From assembly GCA_963849305.1 (NCBI GenBank), contig CAWKGV010000003.1, positions 620,001-684,000 of the forward strand: DNA of 64,000 nt, given 5' to 3'. The position numbers were made by a program, and so were the translations under genes. The notes under the pieces are model-generated. The model saw only the letters and a program-made list of their open reading frames with translations, was not told the DNA's origin and did no database searches. Of this stretch, positions 17,729-25,753 are shown piece by piece (the stretch's first letter is position 1; the number at the start of each line of letters is the position of its first letter). This DNA is from CAWKGV01 sp963849305. GTDB taxonomy: Bacteria > Pseudomonadota > Alphaproteobacteria > Acetobacterales > Acetobacteraceae.

Positions 17729-18906
17729 CGGCGGCCGCGCACGACCTGGCGGCGCTGGATGCTGCCGATCCGCTCGCCCGGTTCCGCGATTTGTTCGACC
17801 TCCCGGATGGCGTGATCTACCTCGACGGCAACTCGCTCGGGCCACTGCCCAAGGCGACGCCGGCGTGGCTGGCCGAGGTGGTCGGGCGCGAATGGGGAAG
17901 CGACCTGATCCGCTCGTGGGAGAGCAACGGCTGGATGACACTGCCGCTCAGCGTCGGCGCCAAGATCGGCCGGCTGATCGGGGCCGAGCCGGCGAGCACG
18001 GTCGCCTGCGACAGCACCTCGGTCAATTTGTTCAAGGCTATCGCGATGGCGCTGTCGCTGCGGCCGGATCGGCGCGTGATCCTGACCGAGCCGGGGAACT
18101 TCCCGACCGATCTCTACATGGCCGACGGGCTGGCGGCACTGCTCGGGCGCGGGCACGAGATCCGGCTCGCCGAGCCCGACGGCATCGAGGCGGGGTTGGA
18201 CGAGCATGTCGCCGCGGTGATGCTGACGCATGTGAACTACCGCAGCGGTCGGATGCACGACATGGCGGGCATCACGGCCGCTGCGCACGCTTCCGGCGCG
18301 CTGATGATTTGGGATCTCGCGCACTCGGCCGGCGCGGTGCCGCTCGATATTGCGGGCTGCGCCGCCGACTTCGCCGTGGGCTGCGGCTATAAGTTCCTCA
18401 ACGGCGGGCCGGGCGCGCCGGCCTTCCTCTACGTCGCGCCGCGCCATCAGGAAGCGCCGATGCCCCTCACCGGATGGATGGGCCACGCCGATCCGTTCGC
18501 CTTCGCGCCGGACTTCCGGCCGGCCAAGGGCATCGCCCGCGCACTCGTCGGAACGCCGCCGATCCTGAGCCTCGCAGCGCTGGAGGTTGGGGTCGACATC
18601 GCGCTGGCGGCGGACATGGCGGAGGTGCGGGCGAAGTCGGTGCGTATGGCGGAGGTGCTCATGAATCTTGCCGAAGCGTCGGGGTTCCGCGTCGTCACGC
18701 CGCGCGATCCGGCGCGGCGGGGCAGCCAAGTCTGTCTGTCGCACCCGCGCGCCGGGGCGATCATGCGCGCGCTGATCGCCGGCGGCGTGATCGGCGATTA
18801 CCGCCCGCCCGACGTCCTGCGCTTCGGCATCACGCCGCTGACGCTCCTCTACGCGGAGCTGGGCGAGGTTGCGCGGGCGCTGGCGCTGGCCGAGCGTGCG
18901 AGCTGA
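17725..18906 (+). CDS. kynU: Kynureninase
   Basis: 393 residues; a PLP enzyme that splits kynurenine to anthranilate and alanine (or 3-hydroxykynurenine to 3-hydroxyanthranilate). Family marks are IYLDGNSLGPLP (residues 31-42), EWGSDLIRSW, DSTSVNLFK, THVNYRSGRMHD, WDLAHSAGA and the PLP lysine Lys223 in GCGYKFLNGGPG. The start overlaps the upstream membrane gene. The other kynurenine pathway genes (kynA, kynB) are not in this window; a dienelactone-hydrolase-type gene follows after 18 bases, so the operon may degrade an aromatic intermediate. Confidence 0.93.
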   Translation: MTAAAHDLAALDAADPLARFRDLFDLPDGVIYLDGNSLGPLPKATPAWLAEVVGREWGSDLIRSWESNGWMTLPLSVGAKIGRLIGAEPASTVACDSTSVNLFKAIAMALSLRPDRRVILTEPGNFPTDLYMADGLAALLGRGHEIRLAEPDGIEAGLDEHVAAVMLTHVNYRSGRMHDMAGITAAAHASGALMIWDLAHSAGAVPLDIAGCAADFAVGCGYKFLNGGPGAPAFLYVAPRHQEAPMPLTGWMGHADPFAFAPDFRPAKGIARALVGTPPILSLAALEVGVDIALAADMAEVRAKSVRMAEVLMNLAEASGFRVVTPRDPARRGSQVCLSHPRAGAIMRALIAGGVIGDYRPPDVLRFGITPLTLLYAELGEVARALALAERAS

Positions 18907-18924
18907 GCGCGAGGAGGACGTCCG

Positions 18925-19665
18925 ATGATCGAGCAGACCGTGGACATCACCACCAAGGATGGCGCGATGGAGACCTTCATCTGCCATCCCGAACGCGGCG
19001 GACCGCACCCGGCGGTGTTCTTCCTGATGGACGCGCCAGGCATCCGCGAAGAGCTGCGGGACATGACGCGCCGGCTCGCCACGGTCGGATACTATGTCCT
19101 GCTGCCCAATCTCTACTATCGCGCCGGCCGCGACACGCTGTTCGGGCCGAGCGTGCTGGAGGCGGGCAGCGCGGAGCAGGCGCGAATGCGCGCGATCCGC
19201 ACCAAGATGACCATTCCGCCGGTCATGAACGACCTCGGCGCGATGCTCGGCTTCGTCGATCGCCAGCCTGCGGCGAAGCCGGGGCCGGTCGGTTGCCATG
19301 GCTACTGCATGAGCGGCCCCTATGCGCTGGCCGCCGCGGCACGCTATCCCGAGCGCATCGCCGCCGCCGCGTCGTTCTACGGCACGTGGCTGGTCAGCGA
19401 TGCCGAGGAGAGCCCGCATCGGTCGTTGGCCAAGATCCCGGGCGAACTCTACATCGCGTGCGCGGAGCACGACGACTTGGCACCGTTGCCGATGGTGAAC
19501 GAGCTGCGTGACCTGTTCGCGCGCGCGGGTACGGCGGGCGAAATCGAGCTATATCCCGGCGTGCATCACGGTTTCGCTTTTCCGCAGCGGTGGTGCTACG
19601 ACAAGCCGGCAGCGGAACGGCATTGGGAGCGTCTGATCGCACTCTATCGGCGGCGCCTAGGATGA
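18925..19665 (+). CDS. Dienelactone hydrolase family protein
   Basis: 246 residues, alpha/beta hydrolase fold. The nucleophile is Cys128 in HGYCMSG, as in true dienelactone hydrolases; the acid is in AEHDDLAP and the base in VHHGFAFP. Dienelactone hydrolase opens the lactone ring to maleylacetate in the modified ortho-cleavage pathway, but the broader family also contains carboxymethylenebutenolidases with other substrates. GCGCGAGGAGG precedes the start. Probably in one operon with kynU. Confidence 0.85.
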   Translation: MIEQTVDITTKDGAMETFICHPERGGPHPAVFFLMDAPGIREELRDMTRRLATVGYYVLLPNLYYRAGRDTLFGPSVLEAGSAEQARMRAIRTKMTIPPVMNDLGAMLGFVDRQPAAKPGPVGCHGYCMSGPYALAAAARYPERIAAAASFYGTWLVSDAEESPHRSLAKIPGELYIACAEHDDLAPLPMVNELRDLFARAGTAGEIELYPGVHHGFAFPQRWCYDKPAAERHWERLIALYRRRLG

Positions 19666-19705
19666 GGCGCTGCCGGACGAATTTTAGGTTACTGAGGAGT
19701 AATGG

Positions 19706-20293
19706 GTGAACACAATAGCGCCGTTCAGGATCACCGTCTGTGGCATAGAGGAACTGTCCGGCCACTGCGAAGCGGGCGCAAGCCATGTCCTGTCGATCCT
19801 GGATCCGGACTGGCCCGTTCCGGAAGCGTTCGGCAGCTTCGGCGAGCATGAAAAGCTGGAGCTACGCTTTCACGATGTCATTGAGGAGGATCCCCACCTG
19901 GTTCCACCGCGTGCGGAGGACGTGGCCCGGCTTCTGGCCTTTGGACGTGACCTCTTGGCAGAGCCGCCCACAGGTGCTCACCTGCTCGTCCACTGCCATG
20001 CAGGCATTTCGAGATCCACCGCGTCGCTGGCACTCATTCTAGCCCAGGCACTCCCCGGATTGCCTACGCACCAGGTCCTCGGGGAAGTCCTCCGCATTCG
20101 CGCCAAGGCGTGGCCGAACCTTCGGATAATCGAGCTGGGGGATGCCGCGCTGTCCCGAGGCGGTGAATTGGTTTCCGCCGCAGGAGAAATTTACCGCATC
20201 CAGCTCGAGATCCGGCCTGAACTGGCACAGCTCATGACCGAGGGTGGACGTGGGCGCGAAGTAACTGCGGCGAGGCGCATGAATGCGGGATAG
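19706..20293 (+). CDS. Protein-tyrosine phosphatase-like protein
   Basis: 195 residues with the phosphatase loop HCHAGISR (nucleophile Cys97, Arg103) preceded by LLVHC, the signature of tyrosine/dual-specificity phosphatases. The start is GTG at 19706, supported by TGAGGAGT; no better ATG exists in frame. Such cytosolic proteins are often annotated as protein-tyrosine phosphatases in alphaproteobacteria; targets are unknown. Stand-alone gene between the kynU operon and the TauD-family gene. Confidence 0.75.
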   Translation: MNTIAPFRITVCGIEELSGHCEAGASHVLSILDPDWPVPEAFGSFGEHEKLELRFHDVIEEDPHLVPPRAEDVARLLAFGRDLLAEPPTGAHLLVHCHAGISRSTASLALILAQALPGLPTHQVLGEVLRIRAKAWPNLRIIELGDAALSRGGELVSAAGEIYRIQLEIRPELAQLMTEGGRGREVTAARRMNAG

Positions 20294-20439
20294 CTGCATT
20301 GGTCTGGTTCCTGGAAGCCAGGGACTCCGCAGAGCCATGGCGCGTGGGACCGCTCACGACCTTCCTCAGTGTCTCCCGATTGCACCATGACTTAACATGG
20401 CGTCACGCTAGCGCGAGTGCCATTGCGAGGAGCAGGGTA

Positions 20440-21315
20440 ATGTCGTCCGTCACCGTGACAAGTCGCCTCCAGGTCATTCCGACCGGCGCCGCGCTTGGCG
20501 CCGAAGTCCGGGGCATCGACCTGCGCCGGGCCGGTGAGGCCGAGTTCACCGCCATCCACCGCGCCTGGCTCGATCACCTGGTGCTGCTGTTTCGGGGGCA
20601 GAGCCTGTCCGACCAGGAGCTGATCGCCTTCAGCCGCCGGTTCGGCACGCTCGACTGGGCACCGGTGCAGGAGAACGGGCGCCGCTTCGTGGACGGCCAT
20701 CCGGAGATCTACATCGTCTCCAACGTGGTCGAGAACGGTGTGGCGATCGGCAGTCTCGGCGCCGGCGAGGCCGTTTGGCACACCGACATGTCGTATCTGC
20801 CAGACCCGCCCAAAGCGAGCATGTTGTATGCTATCGAGGTGCCGCCGGCCGGCGGGGCAACATGGTTCGCGAACATGTATCGCGCGTGGGAGGAGCTTCC
20901 GGATCCGCTTAAGCATCGGATCAAGGGGCGCACGCTGAAGCACGACGGCACGTACAATAGCGGCGGCTACGTTCGCGAGGGCGTCGCCCCGACCGACGAC
21001 CCCACGACCTCGCCGGGCACGAGCCACGCGATCGTCTGCACCCACCCCGAGACCGGGCAGCGAACGCTCTATCTGGGGCGGCGGCGCAATGCCTACATCG
21101 ACGGCCTGCCGCTCGGCCAATCCGAGGCGTTGCTCGACGAGTTATGGCATCATGCGACGCATGAGGCGCTTGGCTGGCATCACGACTGGCGCGTCGGTGA
21201 TCTCGTGATGTGGGACAATCGATGCACCATGCACCGGCGCGACCCGTTCGATCCGTCCGCGCGCCGGATCATGCACCGCACCCAGGTCAAAGGGGAGGCG
21301 CGGCCGGCTGCCTGA
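20440..21315 (+). CDS. TauD/TfdA-family 2-oxoglutarate dioxygenase
   Basis: 291 residues. Fe(II)/2-oxoglutarate oxygenase with the facial triad His114-x-Asp116 (VWHTDMSY) and His265 (CTMHRRDPF), and the 2-oxoglutarate-binding Arg in ARRIMHR. Members hydroxylate taurine, aryloxyalkanoates, alkyl sulfates or other small acids. The substrate cannot be told from this window. The neighbouring minus-strand gene is a maleate-isomerase-like protein, so a catabolic role is likely. AGGAGCAGGG precedes the chosen ATG; longer upstream frames lack a site. Confidence 0.88.
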   Translation: MSSVTVTSRLQVIPTGAALGAEVRGIDLRRAGEAEFTAIHRAWLDHLVLLFRGQSLSDQELIAFSRRFGTLDWAPVQENGRRFVDGHPEIYIVSNVVENGVAIGSLGAGEAVWHTDMSYLPDPPKASMLYAIEVPPAGGATWFANMYRAWEELPDPLKHRIKGRTLKHDGTYNSGGYVREGVAPTDDPTTSPGTSHAIVCTHPETGQRTLYLGRRRNAYIDGLPLGQSEALLDELWHHATHEALGWHHDWRVGDLVMWDNRCTMHRRDPFDPSARRIMHRTQVKGEARPAA

Positions 21316-21369
21316 CGAGGCGGCGGGCACCTTCGTCCTGAGCGACCGCCATCTGGTCGCAGCCGCCGC

Positions 21370-22164
21370 CTAATCCGCCGCGCCCCGGAGCTGCTGACCG
21401 GGGCCCCCGTACCGTCCCGACAGCAGCGTCCCGGCGTTCGGCGCCACCACCTTGAGGCCGAGCCGCTCCAGCATCTGGAACGCTGTGCACACGGACGCCG
21501 AGACGACGGGCAGGCCGGTGCGGCGCTCGGCCTCGGGGATGGCGCCGAGCGAGGGCATCTGCACGCAAGCCGAGAGCACGAGCGCGTCCACGCCCCGATA
21601 CTTCAGCGTCGGCAGGCTATCGAGCACCAGCATGGGATCGCGCGCGCCGACCTCGAGATTGTCCTCGATCTCGAGCGCAACCCGATCGTACACCTCGATG
21701 CCTTCGGCCTCGATGTAGTCGCACACGAGCTGGGTCAGCGGCTTCATGTAGGGCGCAATCACCGCGATCTTCTTGGCCCCGAGCGTGCGCAGCCCGTGGA
21801 TCAGCGCGCCCGCGCTGGTGACCACGGGCGCGGGACCGCCGTTCTCCACCGTGGCCTGGTGCAGCCGCGCCTCGCTCTCCCGGTGGTAGCCCTTGCCCAT
21901 GCTCATGATCGCGACCAGGCAGGCGTAGCCCAACACATCCACGCGCGCGTCGGACAGCTCGAGCGCGCAGCGGTCGAAGTCACGGTCCATCGCCTCCAGC
22001 TCTTGCTTGGTGACCTTCTTCATCCGCATCCGGGCGGAGTGGAAGGTGAAGCGCTCGGGCTCGACCGTCTCGCGCGCCCGCAAGATCGCGGGAATCTCGG
22101 TCTCCATCGTCGTGTTCGAACTGGGCACGATCTGGCCGACGCGGGTGTAGAGCTTGCGCGACAT
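21370..22164 (-). CDS. Maleate cis-trans isomerase / Asp-Glu racemase family protein
   Basis: 264 residues, starting YTRVGQIVPSSNTTMETEIP, a hallmark of the maleate isomerase and arylmalonate decarboxylase branch of the Asp/Glu racemase superfamily. Two cysteines fill the catalytic positions: one in GYACLVAIMSMG and one in LSACVQMPS. Maleate isomerase converts maleate to fumarate at the end of nicotinate or maleamate pathways. GGAGGG precedes the start. It lies 130 bases downstream of the URC operon in the same direction and could be co-transcribed with it; involvement in that pathway is inference. Confidence 0.8.
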   Translation of the reverse strand: MSRKLYTRVGQIVPSSNTTMETEIPAILRARETVEPERFTFHSARMRMKKVTKQELEAMDRDFDRCALELSDARVDVLGYACLVAIMSMGKGYHRESEARLHQATVENGGPAPVVTSAGALIHGLRTLGAKKIAVIAPYMKPLTQLVCDYIEAEGIEVYDRVALEIEDNLEVGARDPMLVLDSLPTLKYRGVDALVLSACVQMPSLGAIPEAERRTGLPVVSASVCTAFQMLERLGLKVVAPNAGTLLSGRYGGPGQQLRGAAD

Positions 22165-22294
22165 GGTTCGCCCTCCCAGCTGTTGCTTGCGATGCAGGAG
22201 GTGGGGCCGCGGTATTGGGATTGCGAGAGGATGGGCCTTGCTGGACGCCGGCGATCCCGCTGCTTCGAGGAATTCACTCAGAACGCGATACCAC

Positions 22295-23626
22295 TCAAAA
22301 CACGGTACCATCAGTTATCATCCTGAACGGCGGCCCGCCATCCGGTCGTAACCGACGCGCGACCTCACGCCCGGCGGCCCAGGTGCCACCTTGCAGGATG
22401 CGCGCCAGGGGCAAGTCCGAGGCGCTGCGTCCAAGCCGTGCGCGCACCGGATCGGCGATGCGGTCGAGCAGGGCGACGGTCAGCGCGCGCCACTCGACCA
22501 CGGCCGGGTGCGCGACCGGAAGGGCGGTCTGGCCGAGCCCCGGGTCGCGCGGGCGCAGGACGCCGCAATCGATGAACAGTCCGCCGTTGCGGTATTCCGC
22601 GAGGCCGGTGAGCGCATCGGGATCGGTCACCGCGATACCGGCGTCCTCCAGGATTTCGACCAGCGAGTAGCTGAGCCATTGCGCGAGCTTGTGGAAGGGC
22701 ACCAAGCCCGGGGCAGGGGTCCCGTCGACGAGGGCGGGATGATGCCATACGTCGCCGAGGTTTGCGCCGTCCAGCCGAAGGCGGTCGGGCCAGATTGGGG
22801 CGAGGGCGACGAGGATCGTTTCCAGTATGACGGGGGCGGGCACTTGGTGGTTTTTCGCTCGGGCGCGCAGGTGGTCGAACAGACGGCCGGGTCGTGCGGC
22901 TCGACCCCTCCCCCAACCCCCTCCCGCAAGGGGAGGGGGCTTTAGCAGCGCAGTTTCTTCTCCCCCTCCTCCTGCGGGAGGGGGCCGGGGGGAGGGGTCG
23001 GGCAGCGCATGGATCGCGGTGCCAAGATTCCGCAGCAGCGCGGCACGCCCCGACAATCCGGCGAGCGGGTTGTCAGGCGTGACCTGCAAGGCATCGGCGA
23101 GCGCCGATGTGGCCAGGCTACGCAGCCCCTCGGCGTCCGCCTGGAGCGGGCGGGCCGGGTCGCTGGAAAACACGCCCGCGCGGAAGGCGTGCAGGCTGGC
23201 GACCGCCAACCCCTCGGAGCGCGCGAGGACGAGCCCGGTGCCCGGCTCACGGTAGCACCAGGCCGGACCCGCTCCGGCATCCAGCAGCACGCTGAGCACA
23301 CAGAGATCGACGCGCATCCGCGCGATCTCGTCGCGATCCACGCCGCGCGTTTCGGCTGCCAGCCCGCGCCAGCGGTCGATGCCGCCGGCCTCGAAATGCC
23401 GCCAACGGGAGTGATAGGGGATCGCTCGGTCCGGGTAGTCGCGCCAAGTCACCTCGGCCACAAGATTGGCCGCGGCATCGAGCCGGCCGAGATCGAGCGC
23501 GAAGTGGGGCAGGGCGTCCCGCTCGGCCAGCGCGAACAGCGCATTGCACCGCTCCCGCACCGCTCCCGGAGTGCGGAGCCAGGCGACCGCGGCTGAGGCC
23601 GCCGGCCGGTCCGCGACCGTGCTCAT
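22295..23626 (-). CDS. URC4/urg3-family (DUF1688) uracil catabolism protein with in-frame repeat insertion
   Basis: 443 residues, homologous to yeast Urc4 and the bacterial DUF1688 family. Family segments include YHSRWRHFEAGG, LDAGAGPAWCYREPGTG, RSEGLAVASLHAFRAG, LARFG-type helix and DVWHHPAL, EYRNGGLFIDCGVL, HPAVVEWRALTVALLD. The URC route degrades uracil through a riboside-linked intermediate; Urc4's reaction is not established. Residues about 209-241 (PSPRPPPAGGG through PPLAGGGWGRG) are encoded by a 97-base palindromic repeat absent from the family and inserted in frame. The start overlaps the stop of the upstream GTP-cyclohydrolase-like gene by four bases. Confidence 0.85.
   Translation of the reverse strand: MSTVADRPAASAAVAWLRTPGAVRERCNALFALAERDALPHFALDLGRLDAAANLVAEVTWRDYPDRAIPYHSRWRHFEAGGIDRWRGLAAETRGVDRDEIARMRVDLCVLSVLLDAGAGPAWCYREPGTGLVLARSEGLAVASLHAFRAGVFSSDPARPLQADAEGLRSLATSALADALQVTPDNPLAGLSGRAALLRNLGTAIHALPDPSPRPPPAGGGGEETALLKPPPLAGGGWGRGRAARPGRLFDHLRARAKNHQVPAPVILETILVALAPIWPDRLRLDGANLGDVWHHPALVDGTPAPGLVPFHKLAQWLSYSLVEILEDAGIAVTDPDALTGLAEYRNGGLFIDCGVLRPRDPGLGQTALPVAHPAVVEWRALTVALLDRIADPVRARLGRSASDLPLARILQGGTWAAGREVARRLRPDGGPPFRMITDGTVF
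22903..22999. repeat. REPIN-like palindrome inserted in the URC4 coding sequence
   Basis: A 97-base element with perfect 12-base terminal inverted repeats, GACCCCTCCCCC (22903-22914) and GGGGGAGGGGTC (22988-22999). Inside are two further hairpin cores, CTCCCGCAAGGGGAGGG and CCTCCTGCGGGAGGG, in opposite orientation, as in a pair of REP sequences (REPIN). It is translated in frame within the URC4 gene without a stop. Related single hairpins occur at 14901, 33840 and 54741. Confidence 0.75.
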
Positions 23627-24900
23627 GCTTGCAGCGGACGGCCTTTGGCCTGGTGCAGCGCCTCGGGATCGGGGATCTGCTCGGCGTAGTAGCCGGCCGC
23701 CTTCTTGGCATCCATCTCGACGTTGGCGTCGGCCGGGATCAGCGCCTCGGGGATCGGCACCCGTTCCATCACCTCGATACCGCTGGCGACGATCGGGGCG
23801 AACTTCATGTTGCTCATGGACACCAGCCGGTCGATCCGTGCGATTCCGAGCCAGTGCAGCACGTCCGGCATCAGCTCCTGGAAGCGCATGTCGGCCACGC
23901 CCGCGATGCATTCGGTGCGCTGGAAATACGCCTCCGCCCGGTCGCCGCCGTCCTGGCGCTTGCGGGCGTTATAGACCAGGAACTTCGTCACCTCGCCGAG
24001 CGCGCGGCCCTCCTTGCGGTTGTACACCACCACGCCGAGCCCGCCCGCCTGCGCGGTGGCGATGCAGACCTCGATGCCGTGCGCGAGATAAGGGCGGCAG
24101 GTGCAGATGTCGGAGCCGAACACGTCCGAGCCGTTGCATTCGTCATGGACGCGGCAGGCGATGCGGGTTTCCGGCCGGCCGAGCCGGGCCGGGTCACCGA
24201 ACAGATAGACCGTCATCCCGCCGATCGGGGGCAGGAACACGTCTAGGTCCGGGCGCGTGACCAGCTCGGGGAACATCCCGCCGGTTTGCTCGAACAGGCA
24301 GCGGCGCAGCGCCGTCGGGCTGACGCCGAAGCGCGCCGCGACCCCGGGGAGATGCCAGACCGGCTCGATGGCGATCTTGGTGACGCGGACAGCGCCGCTC
24401 TCGGTCAGCACCGCGCCGTCCGGGCTGAGTCGCCCCAGGCGCATCGCCTGCGCGATCTCGGGCAAGGCGATATGCGCTCGGGTCACGGCGATGGTCGGGC
24501 GGATGTCGCTGCCCGCCGCGATCATCTGGGCGAACAGCTCGGTGGTCAGGTGGCCCCAGGGATCGAGCGAGACGATGCGGCCCGGCGCGCTCCATTGCGG
24601 AAAGGGGCCGATGCGGGCGGCGGGGGTGGTGTTGGTGAGGTCCGGCCGGTGATCCGCCGCGAGCTGGCCGGCTGCGACGGCGAGGGCGCGATAGAGCGAA
24701 TAAGCGCCGGCGTGGGTGCCGATCACGTTGCGCGCGGCGGGATGTTGCACGGTGGCGATCACCGGGCCGCGCACCAGCGGATCGGCCGCGCCCCAGCGAA
24801 GCGGGAGACTTAGGCCGGTGGTCAGGCCGGGATGGGAGGTCAGCACGATCGGGCGCGGCGCGCGAAGCCTGAGGGGCAGCGGGCTGGCGGCTTCGGACAT
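23623..24900 (-). CDS. GTP cyclohydrolase II-like protein (URC1 type)
   Basis: 425 residues. The C-terminal half is a RibA-type GTP cyclohydrolase II domain with the zinc cysteines Cys255, Cys266 and Cys268 (HDECNGSDVFGSDICTC) and GGLGVVVYNRKEGRALGE. A further long N-terminal region (to about residue 215) is the extension typical of Urc1-like proteins rather than of riboflavin RibA. With the four-base overlap to the URC4 gene this supports the URC uracil-degradation pathway rather than riboflavin synthesis. The ATG at 24900 follows GGGAGA; an ATG 8 codons upstream is less well placed. Divergent from a TetR regulator gene. Confidence 0.88.
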   Translation of the reverse strand: MSEAASPLPLRLRAPRPIVLTSHPGLTTGLSLPLRWGAADPLVRGPVIATVQHPAARNVIGTHAGAYSLYRALAVAAGQLAADHRPDLTNTTPAARIGPFPQWSAPGRIVSLDPWGHLTTELFAQMIAAGSDIRPTIAVTRAHIALPEIAQAMRLGRLSPDGAVLTESGAVRVTKIAIEPVWHLPGVAARFGVSPTALRRCLFEQTGGMFPELVTRPDLDVFLPPIGGMTVYLFGDPARLGRPETRIACRVHDECNGSDVFGSDICTCRPYLAHGIEVCIATAQAGGLGVVVYNRKEGRALGEVTKFLVYNARKRQDGGDRAEAYFQRTECIAGVADMRFQELMPDVLHWLGIARIDRLVSMSNMKFAPIVASGIEVMERVPIPEALIPADANVEMDAKKAAGYYAEQIPDPEALHQAKGRPLQA

Positions 24901-25087
24901 GCGCGCGGTCTCCCAAAATGCCATCGTGGTGCCGTCGATAATGCGAGCAACCGGCGCCGGCCGAGAAAATCGGATCGTATCCAAAATTTGATGCGCGGGT
25001 CAATGATGACGATTGTTGGTTCGCGATTATCTATCCAGTCCGTCCGTCTGTGCTAGGACGGCGCATCGGACCGATGAGAGCCCCTGG
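24901..25087. promoter_or_regulatory. Divergent promoter region of the URC operon and tetR
   Basis: 187 bases between the two divergent starts. It contains a short palindrome GGATCGTATCC (24972-24982), adjacent to AT-rich AAAATTTG, that could be an operator for the TetR-family regulator. No consensus promoter can be assigned with confidence. Confidence 0.35.
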
Positions 25088-25747
25088 ATGGCACAGACCA
25101 AAGAGACCGTTTCCGTTCCGCGCGCGCGCAAGCCCGACCCGGTGCGTACCCGTCAGGACATCCTTACGGTCGCGCGCCAGGAGTTCGCCGAGAACGGACT
25201 GGCCGGCGCGCGGGTCGATGCCATCGCCGCGCGCACGCACACCACCAAGCGGATGATCTATTACTACTTCGGCAGCAAGGAAGGGCTTTATCTCGCGGTT
25301 CTAGAGCAGGCTTACGGCGACATCCGAGCGACCGAACAGACCCTCGACCTGGCAAGCCTGCCGCCGGCCGATGCGATCCGCCGGATGGTGGAGTTCACCT
25401 TCGACTATGAGGATACCCACCCGGATTTCGTCCGACTGATCGCGATCGAAAATATCCATCACGGCAAGTATCTCGCGCAATCCGAGGAAATCCGTCGCCT
25501 GAACGTCACCGTGATCGACGCGCTCGCCGTCATTCTCGAGCGGGGCCGGCGCGAAGGCGTGTTTCGCGCCGGTCTCAGCGCCGTCGATGTCCATTTGATG
25601 ATCAGTGCGTTCTGTTTTTACCGCGTGTCGAACCGGCACACCTTCGGCACCCTGTTCGGCCAAGATCTCGGCGAGCCAAAAGTCCGCGGGCGGCACAGGC
25701 GGATGATTGCCGATGCAATCATCGGCTCGCTCAAGCCGGCGCCATAG
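25088..25747 (+). CDS. TetR-family transcriptional regulator
   Basis: 219 residues. N-terminal TetR helix-turn-helix (RTRQDILTVARQEFAENGLAGARVDAIAARTHTTKRMIYYYFGSKEGLY, residues about 18-66) followed by a ligand-binding domain with AIENIHHGKYLAQS. Two divergent or nearby operons could be its targets: the URC operon (divergent, 187 bases) or the convergent quinate/shikimate operon whose last gene ends 6 bases away. TetR proteins with this C-terminal type often sit next to shikimate or quinate dehydrogenase genes, but position favours the URC promoter. Confidence 0.85.
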   Translation: MAQTKETVSVPRARKPDPVRTRQDILTVARQEFAENGLAGARVDAIAARTHTTKRMIYYYFGSKEGLYLAVLEQAYGDIRATEQTLDLASLPPADAIRRMVEFTFDYEDTHPDFVRLIAIENIHHGKYLAQSEEIRRLNVTVIDALAVILERGRREGVFRAGLSAVDVHLMISAFCFYRVSNRHTFGTLFGQDLGEPKVRGRHRRMIADAIIGSLKPAP

Positions 25748-25753
25748 CGCGGT

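Noticed and set aside
17629..19470. A 613-codon frame on the minus strand
   Set aside because: Antisense to kynureninase and the dienelactone hydrolase; no homology.
23623..24900. Riboflavin-pathway RibA
   Set aside because: The long N-terminal extension and four-base overlap with a Urc4-like gene point to the URC pathway; no other riboflavin genes are near.
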